Source: UBA1450 sp964452355 | GTDB lineage: Bacteria > Patescibacteriota > Microgenomatia > UBA1406 > GWC2-37-13 | Assembly (NCBI GenBank): GCA_964452355.1 | Contig: CAYVKV010000005.1 | Location: 15,266 to 79,265 of the forward strand | Reading direction: 5' to 3' | Length of the DNA stretch: 64,000 bases | Part shown: positions 15,628 through 23,983 of the stretch, in pieces | Layout of the letters: every line of letters begins with the position of its first letter | Position numbering within the stretch: position 1 is the first letter of the stretch | Notes under the pieces: generated by a model | Seen by the model: only the letters and a program-made list of their open reading frames with translations | The model's database searches: none | What the model was told of the DNA's origin: nothing | Position numbers and translations under genes: made by a program

Positions 15628-16728
15628 ATGAATCTCTCTATTGGTATCGTCGGCCTCCCAAACGTCGGCAAGTCAACCCTATTCAACGCACTTCTCAAGA
15701 AGACAGTGGCTGATGCCGCAAACTATCCCTTTTGTACGATTGAGCCCAATGTCGGTGTCGTGGAGGTCCCTGACGATCGCCTTCCGGTCCTTGCCAAAAT
15801 AGTAAATACACAGAAGATCGTTCCTGCAGTCGTAGAATTTTATGATATTGCAGGCCTCGTAAAAGGCGCCTCGACCGGTGAAGGTTTGGGAAACAAGTTC
15901 CTTTCCCATATCCGGGAAGTTGCCGCAATCGCGCATGTCGTGCGTCTTTTTGAAAATGGAGATATCATTCACGTCCAAGATACCGTGGACGCACTCCGAG
16001 ATATTCAAACAATTGAAACTGAGCTTATTTTCGCAGATCTTGCTACTCTTTTTAAACAGAAAGAGCCCAAAGGTAAATTTAGCAAAGAAGAAGGAATTCG
16101 ATTTGATGCAATCGTCAAACTCAAAAACCATTTGAATGAAGGGAACTCTGCAAGAACATTGCGCCTTACTGACGATGAAGTAATCCAAGCGAAAGACCTG
16201 CATCTTTTGACCATGAAGCCGGAAATATTTGTGTTCAATGTGTCTGAAGATCAACTATCCAAACAAGATGAACTCAAAGCAAAAATCGATACTATTTTGA
16301 AGGATCTTACGCACTTTAACGAGAAGCCATCTATGCTTTTTCTCAATGCCAAACTCGAAAATGATGTTCTTGCGTTTGAAGAAACAGATCAAAAGGAATA
16401 CCTGAATCAATACCATCTTGAAGAGACCGGCCTCAATCGCTTGATCAAAACGGCATATGAGACACTGGGTCTCATGTCGTTTCTCACGGGAGGTGAGCTT
16501 GAAGCGCGCGCATGGACCATCCCCATAAATACTCTTGCACCCCAAGCAGCAGGAACGATTCACACCGATTTTGAGAAGAAATTTATCAAAGCAGACATTG
16601 TCCAGTTTGAAAATTTTGTGAAACTCGGTGGCTGGGTTAAGGCTCGAGAACAAGGCAAAGTTCAGATTGTCGGACGAGATTACGTCATGAAAGACGGTGA
16701 TGTCGTGGAGTTTAAGATTGGGGCGTGA
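15628..16728 (+). CDS. ychF: Ribosome-binding ATPase YchF (OLA1 family)
   Basis: A 366-residue Obg-like P-loop protein, close to the usual ~363. The G1 loop Gly-Leu-Pro-Asn-Val-Gly-Lys-Ser-Thr is at residues 9-17. The effector-like Asn-Tyr-Pro-Phe-Cys-Thr-Ile-Glu-Pro-Asn-Val-Gly follows near 33-44, and the G3-type Asp-Ile-Ala-Gly-Leu-Val near 72-77. The C-terminal ~85 residues are a TGS domain. YchF binds ribosomes and prefers ATP over GTP. The start at 15628 gives the canonical Met-Asn-Leu-Ser-Ile-Gly N-terminus. It is a single-gene unit, converging on the next gene with a 9-base gap. Confidence 0.95.
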   Translation: MNLSIGIVGLPNVGKSTLFNALLKKTVADAANYPFCTIEPNVGVVEVPDDRLPVLAKIVNTQKIVPAVVEFYDIAGLVKGASTGEGLGNKFLSHIREVAAIAHVVRLFENGDIIHVQDTVDALRDIQTIETELIFADLATLFKQKEPKGKFSKEEGIRFDAIVKLKNHLNEGNSARTLRLTDDEVIQAKDLHLLTMKPEIFVFNVSEDQLSKQDELKAKIDTILKDLTHFNEKPSMLFLNAKLENDVLAFEETDQKEYLNQYHLEETGLNRLIKTAYETLGLMSFLTGGELEARAWTIPINTLAPQAAGTIHTDFEKKFIKADIVQFENFVKLGGWVKAREQGKVQIVGRDYVMKDGDVVEFKIGA

Positions 16729-16737
16729 TTTGCGATT

Positions 16738-17388
16738 CTAAATAGTTGTGAACATATCTAAGGGGGGCTCTCTAACTTCATATTCAGTTAAGTCTAAAAA
16801 GCCCGCCTTCTCACTTGAATTAAGTAAATCTACCCCTGAAAACAAAGCTATGATACATCGGTCACCCCTCTCAAGTTTGAGAAATCTAAGATCATTTTCA
16901 GTAAAATCATTAAACTTGTGTTCCATTGCTTTTTGACCTGTCCAAGTACTCATTGCTGCCCCAACTACTCCCAATTCTGCAATATTATTAATATATTGAG
17001 AATAATTTATAGACCACGGATACCAACAGCCTAAAATGCCAGATACCGGAGACTTTGCATGATAATAATCAATGGCCCAGTCAAGGAACTCCCCACCGTA
17101 TAAATCTGGATGAGGAGATTTTTTTTGCTTTGATTGTGTTCGAAGGTTGAAGCTTAATACTGCTTTATCTGCCAACCAGCGTCTTTGACAACTCAGCTTG
17201 AAATATCCATCCATTGTTCTTGCATCTTCTATAGCAATAATGTCATCCATTACGACAATATCGAGGTTTCTCCCCGATTCAGATTGGATTCTTCTGCGCG
17301 CCTTTCCGGATTGACCTAACAACTTAACTTCCGATGTTAAATCAAATCCATATTTACCTGGAACATATGGATATTCTTCTTTTCCCAT
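16738..17388 (-). CDS. Unrecognised soluble protein
   Basis: A 216-residue soluble protein with no signal peptide or membrane helix. Notable are a basic Lys-Ala-Arg-Arg-Arg patch near residue 32 and an Asp-Ile-Val-Val-Met-Asp-Asp strand near 43-49. A Trp/Tyr-rich middle (about 100-130) is followed by a C-terminal part with Cys-Ile-Ile-Ala-Leu-Phe-Ser-Gly. The Val-Val-Met-Asp-Asp strand could be a Rossmann-like or nuclease core, but nothing decisive is present. It has its own TATAAT promoter 5 bases upstream of the ATG. Confidence 0.45.
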   Translation of the reverse strand: MGKEEYPYVPGKYGFDLTSEVKLLGQSGKARRRIQSESGRNLDIVVMDDIIAIEDARTMDGYFKLSCQRRWLADKAVLSFNLRTQSKQKKSPHPDLYGGEFLDWAIDYYHAKSPVSGILGCWYPWSINYSQYINNIAELGVVGAAMSTWTGQKAMEHKFNDFTENDLRFLKLERGDRCIIALFSGVDLLNSSEKAGFLDLTEYEVREPPLDMFTTI

Positions 17389-17393
17389 CCCCT

Positions 17394-17399
17394 ATTATA
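17394..17399 (-). promoter_or_regulatory. -10 box TATAAT, leaderless start
   Basis: Reads TATAAT on the minus strand, 5 bases before the ATG at 17388. Confidence 0.6.
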
Positions 17400-17429
17400 C
17401 TATAGGTTGTTTATGATTTCATTCATCTG

Positions 17430-17435
17430 TATAAT
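17430..17435 (+). promoter_or_regulatory. -10 box TATAAT, leaderless start
   Basis: TATAAT ends 6 bases before the ATG at 17442. It lies 31 bases from the divergent box at 17394-17399, so the two promoters are nearly back to back. Confidence 0.6.
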
Positions 17436-17441
17436 AAACCA

Positions 17442-18218
17442 ATGGAACAAAAAGTATCATTAACCCTCACCATTCCCACCTTCAACGAAGAAAAAAATAT
17501 CCGTATTCCTCTTGACTGCGCGTATGATCTTGTGGATGAGGTTTTAATAGTGGATGGAGGATCTACTGACAAAACGGTAAAAATTGCCAAATCTTATGGC
17601 TCCAAAGTTCGCATTCTCGCGGTCGACAATCCTGCCAATTTTTTGGTCAATAAACAACGTGCTATAGATCATGCTAAGGGTGATTGGATTCTTCAGCTTG
17701 ACGCTGATGAACGTCTGAGTCACGAATTAAAAGAAGAAATAATCCAGTGGAAATTGAATTTCATACCATCCTCCCCCATTGTTGGTTACTGGATCCCTCG
17801 TAAAAACTGGTTTTTGGGTCGATATTTGATGAAGGGCGGCGTATATCCCGATGCGGTACTCCGATTGTATAGACGTGAAATGGCTCATTTTGCTCTTGTT
17901 CATGTTCATGAGCACGTAATGGTGAATGGTGAGACGAAGTGGACCACTCATGCGATTGAACATCTAGCAGATCCCACATTTGCGCGATATATTGAGCGGT
18001 GGCATCGATACAATACCTTTGATGCACAGCAATTAGTTGAAAAAGGAGAAAAACCGTGCCTTCCCTGTTATTTAGTCGGAAAGCCAATTCTCACCTTTTT
18101 ATCGATATATCTTCGCCACAAAGGATTCATGGATGGCTGGCAGGGATTTCTCTGGGCGTTCTTCTCCTCTATTCGATATTGGGAAATTTATTGGAAAGCA
18201 ACAACCCATAAAGTATAA
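17442..18218 (+). CDS. Family 2 glycosyltransferase, WaaE/KdtX-like
   Basis: A 258-residue GT-A enzyme. It begins with Thr-Leu-Thr-Ile-Pro-Thr-Phe-Asn-Glu-Glu, has Ile-Val-Asp-Gly-Gly-Ser-Thr-Asp near residues 36-43, an Asn-Lys-Gln-Arg motif near 70, and the metal-binding Leu-Asp-Ala-Asp-Glu near 86-90. This order is typical of the small GT2 enzymes related to WaaE, which add a sugar to envelope glycans. The C-terminus is hydrophobic and aromatic, suggesting membrane contact. Its TAA stop (18216-18218) lies inside the TATAAT box of the following deformylase gene. Confidence 0.85.
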   Translation: MEQKVSLTLTIPTFNEEKNIRIPLDCAYDLVDEVLIVDGGSTDKTVKIAKSYGSKVRILAVDNPANFLVNKQRAIDHAKGDWILQLDADERLSHELKEEIIQWKLNFIPSSPIVGYWIPRKNWFLGRYLMKGGVYPDAVLRLYRREMAHFALVHVHEHVMVNGETKWTTHAIEHLADPTFARYIERWHRYNTFDAQQLVEKGEKPCLPCYLVGKPILTFLSIYLRHKGFMDGWQGFLWAFFSSIRYWEIYWKATTHKV

Positions 18219-18219
18219 T
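18214..18219 (+). promoter_or_regulatory. -10 box TATAAT overlapping the upstream stop codon
   Basis: TATAAT ends 6 bases before the deformylase ATG at 18226. Positions 18216-18218 are also the TAA stop of the GT2 gene. Confidence 0.65.
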
Positions 18220-18225
18220 ACCCCT

Positions 18226-18759
18226 ATGATCGTCCCTATCGTCAAAGTCCCCAACCCGGTTCTTTTTCAAACCGCAAAAAAAGTGGTGAAATTTGACGCA
18301 AAACTTAAAAAGCTCATCCGAGATATGGGAGATACGCTCAAAGCCGCAAGAAACCCTGAGGGAGTCGGTCTCGCTGCCCCACAAGTGGGCATTGGTCTTC
18401 GACTCTTTGTCACGAGACCTACCAAACAGTCTAAAGTACGTGCATATATCAATCCGGAAATACTTAAAATCGAAGAGCTACGGACTGCGGAAGGTGAGAA
18501 AAAGGACTCCTCAACTCTTGAGGGGTGTCTTTCTGTTGATCGCATTTGGTCTCAAATAACTCGACCGCTTAAGGTCCAGATGAAGTATTTTGACACTGAA
18601 AACAAACTGCATATCGATTGGTTTGAGGGTTTTAAGGCAACAATCATGCAACATGAGATTGATCATTTGAATGGTACGCTCTTCACCAATCGCGCACTTG
18701 AACAAAATAGTGTAGTATACGAAGAAAAAAATGGAAAACTTGAAGAAGTAAAAATTTAG
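18226..18759 (+). CDS. def: Peptide deformylase
   Basis: A 177-residue metalloenzyme that removes the formyl group from new proteins. All three family motifs are intact: Gly-Val-Gly-Leu-Ala-Ala-Pro-Gln-Val-Gly near residues 46-55, Glu-Gly-Cys-Leu-Ser-Val with metal ligand Cys101, and Gln-His-Glu-Ile-Asp-His with ligands His143 and His147 and catalytic Glu144. The frame is open further upstream to 18133, inside the previous gene, but the TATAAT box and the normal family length both place the start at 18226. It converges on rpmB with a 4-base overlap. Confidence 0.95.
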   Translation: MIVPIVKVPNPVLFQTAKKVVKFDAKLKKLIRDMGDTLKAARNPEGVGLAAPQVGIGLRLFVTRPTKQSKVRAYINPEILKIEELRTAEGEKKDSSTLEGCLSVDRIWSQITRPLKVQMKYFDTENKLHIDWFEGFKATIMQHEIDHLNGTLFTNRALEQNSVVYEEKNGKLEEVKI

Positions 18760-19055
18760 CCCGTTGCTGCCTGTTTTGCAGCAATTTCTGCGGTAATGTT
18801 TGAAGGTACGTTTGCAATGGTCAAAAATGGTTTCTTTCCATCAACCATATCCTTTTTGATTCTCTTTAAACACTTGTTGCACAGGTTCACTCGGGCAAAT
18901 GCCCCGTTTTCTGTTATGGTGACCGGCTGTAGATTTGGTTTAAAAAGTCGCTGAGTTTTTGGTGCTCGTTTTTTCCATCGACCTCCCGCAACACCACGAT
19001 GGTGAGTGTGAGATCGACCAAACATTACGCCTTTTCCACAATGAAAACAATTCAT
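18756..19055 (-). CDS. rpmB: 50S ribosomal protein L28
   Basis: A 99-residue L28 of the large ribosomal subunit. The N-terminus has the family signature Cys-x-x-Cys-Gly-Lys-Gly followed by Gly-Arg-Ser-His-Thr-His-His-Arg, then Arg-Trp-Lys-Lys-Arg-Ala and Gln-Arg-Leu-Phe-Lys-Pro-Asn-Leu-Gln. A second Cys-x-x-Cys near residue 63 makes this a zinc-ribbon (C+) form. An in-frame TTG lies two codons upstream, and the ATG at 19055 is preferred. The protein is somewhat longer than typical L28 (about 60-80) through a C-terminal extension. It stands alone, not beside rpmG. Confidence 0.9.
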   Translation of the reverse strand: MNCFHCGKGVMFGRSHTHHRGVAGGRWKKRAPKTQRLFKPNLQPVTITENGAFARVNLCNKCLKRIKKDMVDGKKPFLTIANVPSNITAEIAAKQAATG

Positions 19056-19152
19056 ATTCAAATCAACGAGATTTGTAATTATCGAAACTTTATAATATCA
19101 TAAGAGCTTGTGTAATGCAACGAGTGGCAGTTTATTCATATATATCTTTTAA

Positions 19153-19806
19153 ATGATCTTTACCCTATTCAGTAATCCTATTTTATTCCTTCTTCTTGCG
19201 TTATCGATTGTGGTTGCAATCACCGTCCATGAATTTGCTCATGCGAAGATGGCCGACCATTTGGGTGACCCTACCCCAAGTCTTCAAGGACGAGTGACCC
19301 TGAATCCCCTGGCACACCTTGATTTGTATGGGACAATATTCTTACTTTTTGTTGGATTTGGCTGGGGAAAGCCGGTGCAGTTTGATCCATTCAACCTTGA
19401 CAATCCAAGAAGAGATGCAGCACTCATCTCTTTTGCCGGACCTGCATCAAACTTTATCATCGCCATAGCTTGCGCATTACTTGCACAGTTGTTCATATTT
19501 TTAGGTATTCCGGCTCTTACTACTATCGGTCTTTTGATCCTTTCTCCCATGATCATGATGAATGTCATGCTTGGGGTATTTAATTTGCTCCCCGTTCATC
19601 CCCTTGATGGATTTAAAATTGTTGGTGGCATACTCAGTGAAGACCATGCACGAGAATGGTACCAGCTCCAAAGATATGGCATGCTGTTCTTGCTCATGCT
19701 CATCATCCCATTTGGTGGTCAATCAATGCTTCATACGATACTTGATCCGATACTCGGATTCTTATACAAATTTCTTCTTCCAAGTCAGTTCTCTCCCTTT
19801 GTTTAA
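19153..19806 (+). CDS. Site-2 protease family intramembrane metalloprotease (M50)
   Basis: A 217-residue membrane protease. The zinc motif His26-Glu27-Phe-Ala-His30 lies in the first helix. The third ligand is Asp152 in Asn-Leu-Leu-Pro-Val-His-Pro-Leu-Asp-Gly. Four to five hydrophobic helices span the protein, and the Gly-Arg-Val-Thr-Leu-Asn-Pro-Leu-Ala-His segment of the family follows the active site. It belongs to the short, PDZ-less group. These enzymes cut substrates within the membrane, often for signalling; the substrate is unknown. Its end overlaps the stop of the convergent FN3-like gene by 4 bases. Confidence 0.9.
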   Translation: MIFTLFSNPILFLLLALSIVVAITVHEFAHAKMADHLGDPTPSLQGRVTLNPLAHLDLYGTIFLLFVGFGWGKPVQFDPFNLDNPRRDAALISFAGPASNFIIAIACALLAQLFIFLGIPALTTIGLLILSPMIMMNVMLGVFNLLPVHPLDGFKIVGGILSEDHAREWYQLQRYGMLFLLMLIIPFGGQSMLHTILDPILGFLYKFLLPSQFSPFV

Positions 19807-20813
19807 GGAGTTGGTGTTGGGGTGTAGTCACACTTTGCTGACTGCTGAACCCATGCAGTAGTATTTCCCTTTGCATCCTCCGCCCGAACTTGGCAAAAGA
19901 CGGTTGAGCCATTGTTTGGCTTACTGCTGAGAGATATTTCATTTGTTGACATGTTTGAGATAGCATTGTTGTAATACCAGGTGGCCACCTCTTCAGCGTT
20001 TGTTGATGTAAAGCTCTTACTACTGCACTGAAAGACATACTGAGAAAATGCATCCTTACATTCGGGACTTTTTGTCGCATACGGTTCCCACGTCCATTCA
20101 GCACAACTTTTACCATGTTGAACTTGGAGATATTTCATCTTGCAACTACTCGACATAATGGAAACCGGCGTTGGCGTTGGAATTGATGTAATACTTGCTC
20201 CATTTGAAATCTGTGGCGCTGATATACATTTGAAGTAGTCTGATGAATTACAACCGCTCCCCAGATGTGCCTGAATCTCTGTACAAGTCGTGTACACACA
20301 GTTACTGGTATTTATCTCCATTGTTGCCTCTTTGGTCGCTTCTGGCTCAACAAAGTTTTTGATCGAAATACCTTTTACCGCTTCTACCACATCGGTCCCA
20401 TCTTTTGTTTTTGTCGTAAAGGTCCACGGAACACCCTCATTGTCATAGATTGTTCCATCAATATTGAGCTGATAATAGTAGGTTGTTGCGGGAGTGAGCA
20501 AGGTAAGGGGTACTGAATGTTCTTTTTTTGCCTCAACTTCAGGACCATAAAAGGTGAGGGTTGTTGGTGACGTGCCATATTCCACGACTCCTTGTGTCTT
20601 TTTTGTAGTGATCCACGTGATTGTTGTCGATGACTTGGTGATTGCGACTGCAACCACATCTTCCGGCTGCGCATTTGAAGCCTGAGCTATCAAACCTTTT
20701 GCCGCAAGGAATAAAAATAAAATAACGGGAAGACCAATAAAAACCGTCAATATAACCATCAGTAGTTTTATTTTCTTTCCGGTCAGTGTTGCGGGCGTAG
20801 ATTGAGAAGACAT
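19803..20813 (-). CDS. Membrane-anchored surface protein with FN3-like domain
   Basis: A 336-residue protein. One transmembrane helix lies at residues about 15-38. Residues about 50-135 form a fibronectin-III-like domain resembling the N-terminal domain of purple acid phosphatases: Ser-Ser-Thr-Thr-Ile-Thr-Trp, then Thr-Tyr-Tyr-Tyr-Gln-Leu. The C-terminal half is rich in paired cysteines and ends in Thr-Pro repeats, so it is exported. It lies 17 bases downstream of the cohesin operon but carries its own TATAAT box 5 bases before the ATG, allowing separate expression. A role in the same surface complex is inferred from position only. Confidence 0.65.
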   Translation of the reverse strand: MSSQSTPATLTGKKIKLLMVILTVFIGLPVILFLFLAAKGLIAQASNAQPEDVVAVAITKSSTTITWITTKKTQGVVEYGTSPTTLTFYGPEVEAKKEHSVPLTLLTPATTYYYQLNIDGTIYDNEGVPWTFTTKTKDGTDVVEAVKGISIKNFVEPEATKEATMEINTSNCVYTTCTEIQAHLGSGCNSSDYFKCISAPQISNGASITSIPTPTPVSIMSSSCKMKYLQVQHGKSCAEWTWEPYATKSPECKDAFSQYVFQCSSKSFTSTNAEEVATWYYNNAISNMSTNEISLSSKPNNGSTVFCQVRAEDAKGNTTAWVQQSAKCDYTPTPTP

Positions 20814-20818
20814 AAAAT

Positions 20819-20824
20819 ATTATA
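20819..20824 (-). promoter_or_regulatory. -10 box TATAAT inside the surface operon
   Basis: Reads TATAAT on the minus strand, 5 bases before the ATG at 20813. It lies in the 17-base gap after the cohesin gene. Confidence 0.55.
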
Positions 20825-20830
20825 TCAAAA

Positions 20831-21508
20831 TCAGACACGAACAGTCATACGCAAAGCGGCACCAAGAAGCAACAGTATGCCGCCTAACAGTGCGTATTGC
20901 ACCAGTTTATCGTAGGCGCCACTTTCAGGAAGAGATGATGTTGTATCTTTTGACGAAGTACTATTCGAAGCGCTTCCTTCACCGATCGTGACCGCATGCA
21001 CTTCAAGCTTGCTACAGTCAATGATGTTTGACGCATTAATATCATTTTTTGCAATTTTTGAAGTATCTGTTTTTGAAAGATCACATTCAAATGTCAGATC
21101 AGTCTCCCCTTCTGTAACACCCTTAAACACCAGTGTCGCGACACTTCCCGCACCAGTTTTAAATTCTCCCTGATTTGCCACAACTCCATAAATATAGAGC
21201 CTGCCACTTTCCGGGGTATTTCCCACAATGGGAAAGTAATCAACGCCAGTGACCGATTGAAGATCAAGCAAATCATCATCATAGCTTACATAAATATCGG
21301 TGCCGGCTATTTGGTCGGTTCCCGCATCAATATCAACCGTGACCGTGAATGTCTCATCCACTTCAATCTCCGAGCTTGCAGAATCAAATTCGAGCGAAGC
21401 AGCCAGCACAGAAGATCCAGAGACAGCAATAAACAAAGCCGCTCCAATAACTACATGGCAAATTATATTTTTCATTCTTAAATCACGATTTGTAGAATGT
21501 AAACTCAT
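20831..21508 (-). CDS. Cohesin-domain protein with LPxTG-like anchor
   Basis: A 225-residue exported protein. The ATG at 21508 overlaps the TGA of the upstream gene (ATGA). An alternative ATG at 21475 would give a cleaner signal peptide. A hydrophobic signal lies at about residues 14-35. Residues about 38-175 match a type I cohesin: Ile-Glu-Val-Asp-Glu-Thr-Phe-Thr-Val, Ile-Tyr-Val-Ser-Tyr-Asp, and Gly-Ala-Gly-Ser-Val-Ala-Thr-Leu-Val-Phe. The C-terminus has Leu-Pro-Glu-Ser-Gly, a hydrophobic helix and a final Arg, the layout of a sortase signal. No sortase gene is in view. The cohesin should bind a dockerin, and two are encoded upstream in the same operon. Confidence 0.75.
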   Translation of the reverse strand: MSLHSTNRDLRMKNIICHVVIGAALFIAVSGSSVLAASLEFDSASSEIEVDETFTVTVDIDAGTDQIAGTDIYVSYDDDLLDLQSVTGVDYFPIVGNTPESGRLYIYGVVANQGEFKTGAGSVATLVFKGVTEGETDLTFECDLSKTDTSKIAKNDINASNIIDCSKLEVHAVTIGEGSASNSTSSKDTTSSLPESGAYDKLVQYALLGGILLLLGAALRMTVRV

Positions 21509-22182
21509 TTAACGGAAATAAACACTGATCCAATCTGTGGTGTCAAAACTTGCACGTCCTTGTCAACAAATTTTGTTTGCTCATTATCTTTTGAAGTAAG
21601 AATCGTGACAACATTTTCTCCCGTTTTTTTAGGTTTAAGCGTGACAGTCAGTAATGCGGTATCATCAAATACAGTGGCATCTTTCACTTGCACGTCCTTT
21701 ATTCCAGTTACCGAATGATACACGCCCTTATCAAATTTGAATATCTGAAATCCCGGAGTTGCCGATTCTAAAGAAATGACCTCAAATGCCTCAGGATCAA
21801 TCCCAATAAGAGCGTCGTATCCGGTAATATCTTTTCCTCCCGAAAAGCCATACATCGTGACCGTCACCGTCTCACCAATTGCTGCCGATTCTTTGTCCGA
21901 ACGTACTTCAATCCAAGGAATAGTGCGGTCTTCTATCTCTGAAACAAACAGGTCTATGTCGGCTATTTCCATGTTCTCCTCGGGAGATGCCGGAACAAGC
22001 TTCAAAGCTTTTTGCACCTGTACTTTCAAGTTCTGATTTGAAAGGACGATATATCCTCCGAGCGCAATTAACAATACGACTACCGTAATAAAGATCATTC
22101 GTATGTTGTGAGTTGCTGGCTTTCTTTCACTGATCATCTGTTGTGAATCTATTGGTCCATATGATTGATTTTGATTTTCCAT
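21505..22182 (-). CDS. Membrane-anchored cohesin-like protein
   Basis: A 225-residue protein with a polar cytoplasmic N-terminus, a transmembrane helix at about residues 26-47 and an external domain of about 150 residues. That domain has cohesin features: Ala-Ile-Gly-Glu-Thr-Val-Thr-Val-Thr-Met, Leu-Ile-Gly-Ile-Asp-Pro-Glu-Ala-Phe-Glu-Val and a strand-rich C-terminus. It is more diverged than the other cohesins here. It sits 49 bases after the double-cohesin gene, and its stop overlaps the next start (ATGA), which points to coupled translation. It probably forms a membrane-bound docking point for a dockerin partner. Confidence 0.6.
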   Translation of the reverse strand: MENQNQSYGPIDSQQMISERKPATHNIRMIFITVVVLLIALGGYIVLSNQNLKVQVQKALKLVPASPEENMEIADIDLFVSEIEDRTIPWIEVRSDKESAAIGETVTVTMYGFSGGKDITGYDALIGIDPEAFEVISLESATPGFQIFKFDKGVYHSVTGIKDVQVKDATVFDDTALLTVTLKPKKTGENVVTILTSKDNEQTKFVDKDVQVLTPQIGSVFISVK

Positions 22183-22231
22183 AATATATTAAGTGTAACT
22201 GATAAAAAAAACCGTTTCAATGAGTAATGCG

Positions 22232-23983
22232 TCAATCTTCATCATATTTAAACTCTAAAGCCTTGAGCATCAGAACCATATCTTGCGTATCGACAATACC
22301 ATCAAGATTGAGATCACCTCGAGCAACTGTTGAGTTTGTTTTCGATCCAAAATTGTTTCGAACAAATGCAAGATCAAGCGAATCGATAATGCCATCTTGT
22401 TGCGGAAGATCCCCCACAAGGAGAATGATCTTGCTCAAGTCCATCTCCTGCGATCCTTCCTTCAGATTTATTTTTCCTGTTGAGCATTTGTAGGTTCCCG
22501 CAACGGATTCTGTTGGAGATGTCTCACAGATCTTTTTCATCAGGTGTTTTGAGCCCTTGATAAATACTGCATATTGAGCTCCGAGCGGCACATTTTTTGC
22601 TGAATACGTCCCCGTCCATTGTCCATTTCCGTCAACATCAAACTTAACTGATTTTTCTTCTCGGAATGATTTATCTTCCGCAGCTAAAATTACTTTTGCG
22701 TTCATTGTTCGATATTCTTCTGCTGGTTGCAGAGTCAATCCTTGAAATCGTACTTTCAATTTAAGTTCAACATCTCCTCGTGATCCTCCCGCTGGCTGAG
22801 TCGGTATTGGGGTATTTGTTGGGCTTGGCATAACTTCAATTATGACGACATTATGATCTATTGACTTGCTACAGTCTATAATGTTTGTTGCAGATATGTC
22901 ATTTTTAAATACACCTGATGATCCGGGGTTTGAGGGATCACAAATAAATGATAGTTTTGTCGTTCCTCTTTTTTTTGGTAAAAAGGTAATGTTTGCGACC
23001 GTTCCAGAACCTGTTCTAAATTCTTCAAGATTGCCAACGGTTGACGAAATATAAAGTTTTCCTTCTGAAGGAACGTGACTGACCACATTAAAATGTCCAC
23101 CACTCGATACCGATTTAAACTCGAGAAAATCTGCATCAAAGGTAAGATACGTATCTGTTCCTTGAATTTCTTCAGCGCCTGAATCAACATTGATACTTAC
23201 GGAAAACTCCTCTGTCAGTTCTACATTTGTGGAAAATGGAAACATCTTAAGGGTTGCAGAGTTTATAGGCACCGGTACGGTCGGCGTTGGAGTCCCTTCT
23301 TCAGGTGTGATTGAGTTGTCAGGAGCGGGTGTATTGGTAGGGGTCACTGTGGGATCAGTGCCTGACCCTATGACCCTAACATTTGTAGCTACATTTTCAG
23401 GAAGATCAAAATAAGTGGCAGTATCATCGTCTGATGAACCGGCAACTTTTGTTTCCGAGTCGGTAATAAAATCTGAAGCTCCTTCTTTCAACGCCTTAAA
23501 CTTCAAATTAAACTGCACCGCATCAAGTTGTCCCTGATGTGAAACGAGCAATATATGAAGTTTCTTTATACTCCCTTCCGAACTTGGAATTACCTCTTCA
23601 ATCAGTGGAGAAAGGAAATAATCCTGCGTGACTTGAGAGAATCCTGTGGCTTGTCCATATTCAGTCGCGTAAGCAAAAATTGAACTGTCATACGAAAGGT
23701 ATAGTTCGAGTGCCGAGGCTTCCCGACTGGTAAGACGCATACTCACCTGAAATTCTTCATCAACCTGTACCTCTTCTTTTTCAGGGATGAGTGAGGCTTC
23801 TATTGGTGGGTTAAGCCCTGCAAAAAATTTCTGAACATACGGTGACACGTACCAGATAAGGCCCACAAAGAGCACGATTCCAATGACACCTAAAATAAGA
23901 TATTTTTTTGGCACATGAGGAATCTTCAGATTTGAAAAAGGAAGGTGACGTATGCTTTTTGCCTGAATTGGTGTGCTATCCAT
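22232..23983 (-). CDS. Membrane-anchored scaffold: two cohesins plus C-terminal dockerin
   Basis: A 583-residue protein. A transmembrane helix lies at residues about 28-47. A first cohesin-like domain (about 60-205) and a Pro/Thr linker lead to a second cohesin (about 240-380), then an Ig-like domain (about 400-520) and a dockerin (about 524-583). The second cohesin shares a Lys-Asn-Asp-Ile-x-Ala-x-Asn-Ile-Ile-Asp-Cys-Ser-Lys motif with the LPESG protein, so the two are paralogues. The dockerin has two calcium-loop repeats, the clearer one Asp-Leu-Asn-Leu-Asp-Gly-Ile-Val-Asp. Its ATG follows the TAA of the giant gene directly with no gap. Bearing both partners of the pair, it could link complexes into chains. 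Confidence 0.8.
   Translation of the reverse strand: MDSTPIQAKSIRHLPFSNLKIPHVPKKYLILGVIGIVLFVGLIWYVSPYVQKFFAGLNPPIEASLIPEKEEVQVDEEFQVSMRLTSREASALELYLSYDSSIFAYATEYGQATGFSQVTQDYFLSPLIEEVIPSSEGSIKKLHILLVSHQGQLDAVQFNLKFKALKEGASDFITDSETKVAGSSDDDTATYFDLPENVATNVRVIGSGTDPTVTPTNTPAPDNSITPEEGTPTPTVPVPINSATLKMFPFSTNVELTEEFSVSINVDSGAEEIQGTDTYLTFDADFLEFKSVSSGGHFNVVSHVPSEGKLYISSTVGNLEEFRTGSGTVANITFLPKKRGTTKLSFICDPSNPGSSGVFKNDISATNIIDCSKSIDHNVVIIEVMPSPTNTPIPTQPAGGSRGDVELKLKVRFQGLTLQPAEEYRTMNAKVILAAEDKSFREEKSVKFDVDGNGQWTGTYSAKNVPLGAQYAVFIKGSKHLMKKICETSPTESVAGTYKCSTGKINLKEGSQEMDLSKIILLVGDLPQQDGIIDSLDLAFVRNNFGSKTNSTVARGDLNLDGIVDTQDMVLMLKALEFKYDED

Noticed and set aside
18133..18225. Longer N-terminus for peptide deformylase
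   Set aside because: It would overlap the GT2 gene and exceed family length. The -10 box and the ATG at 18226 fit better.
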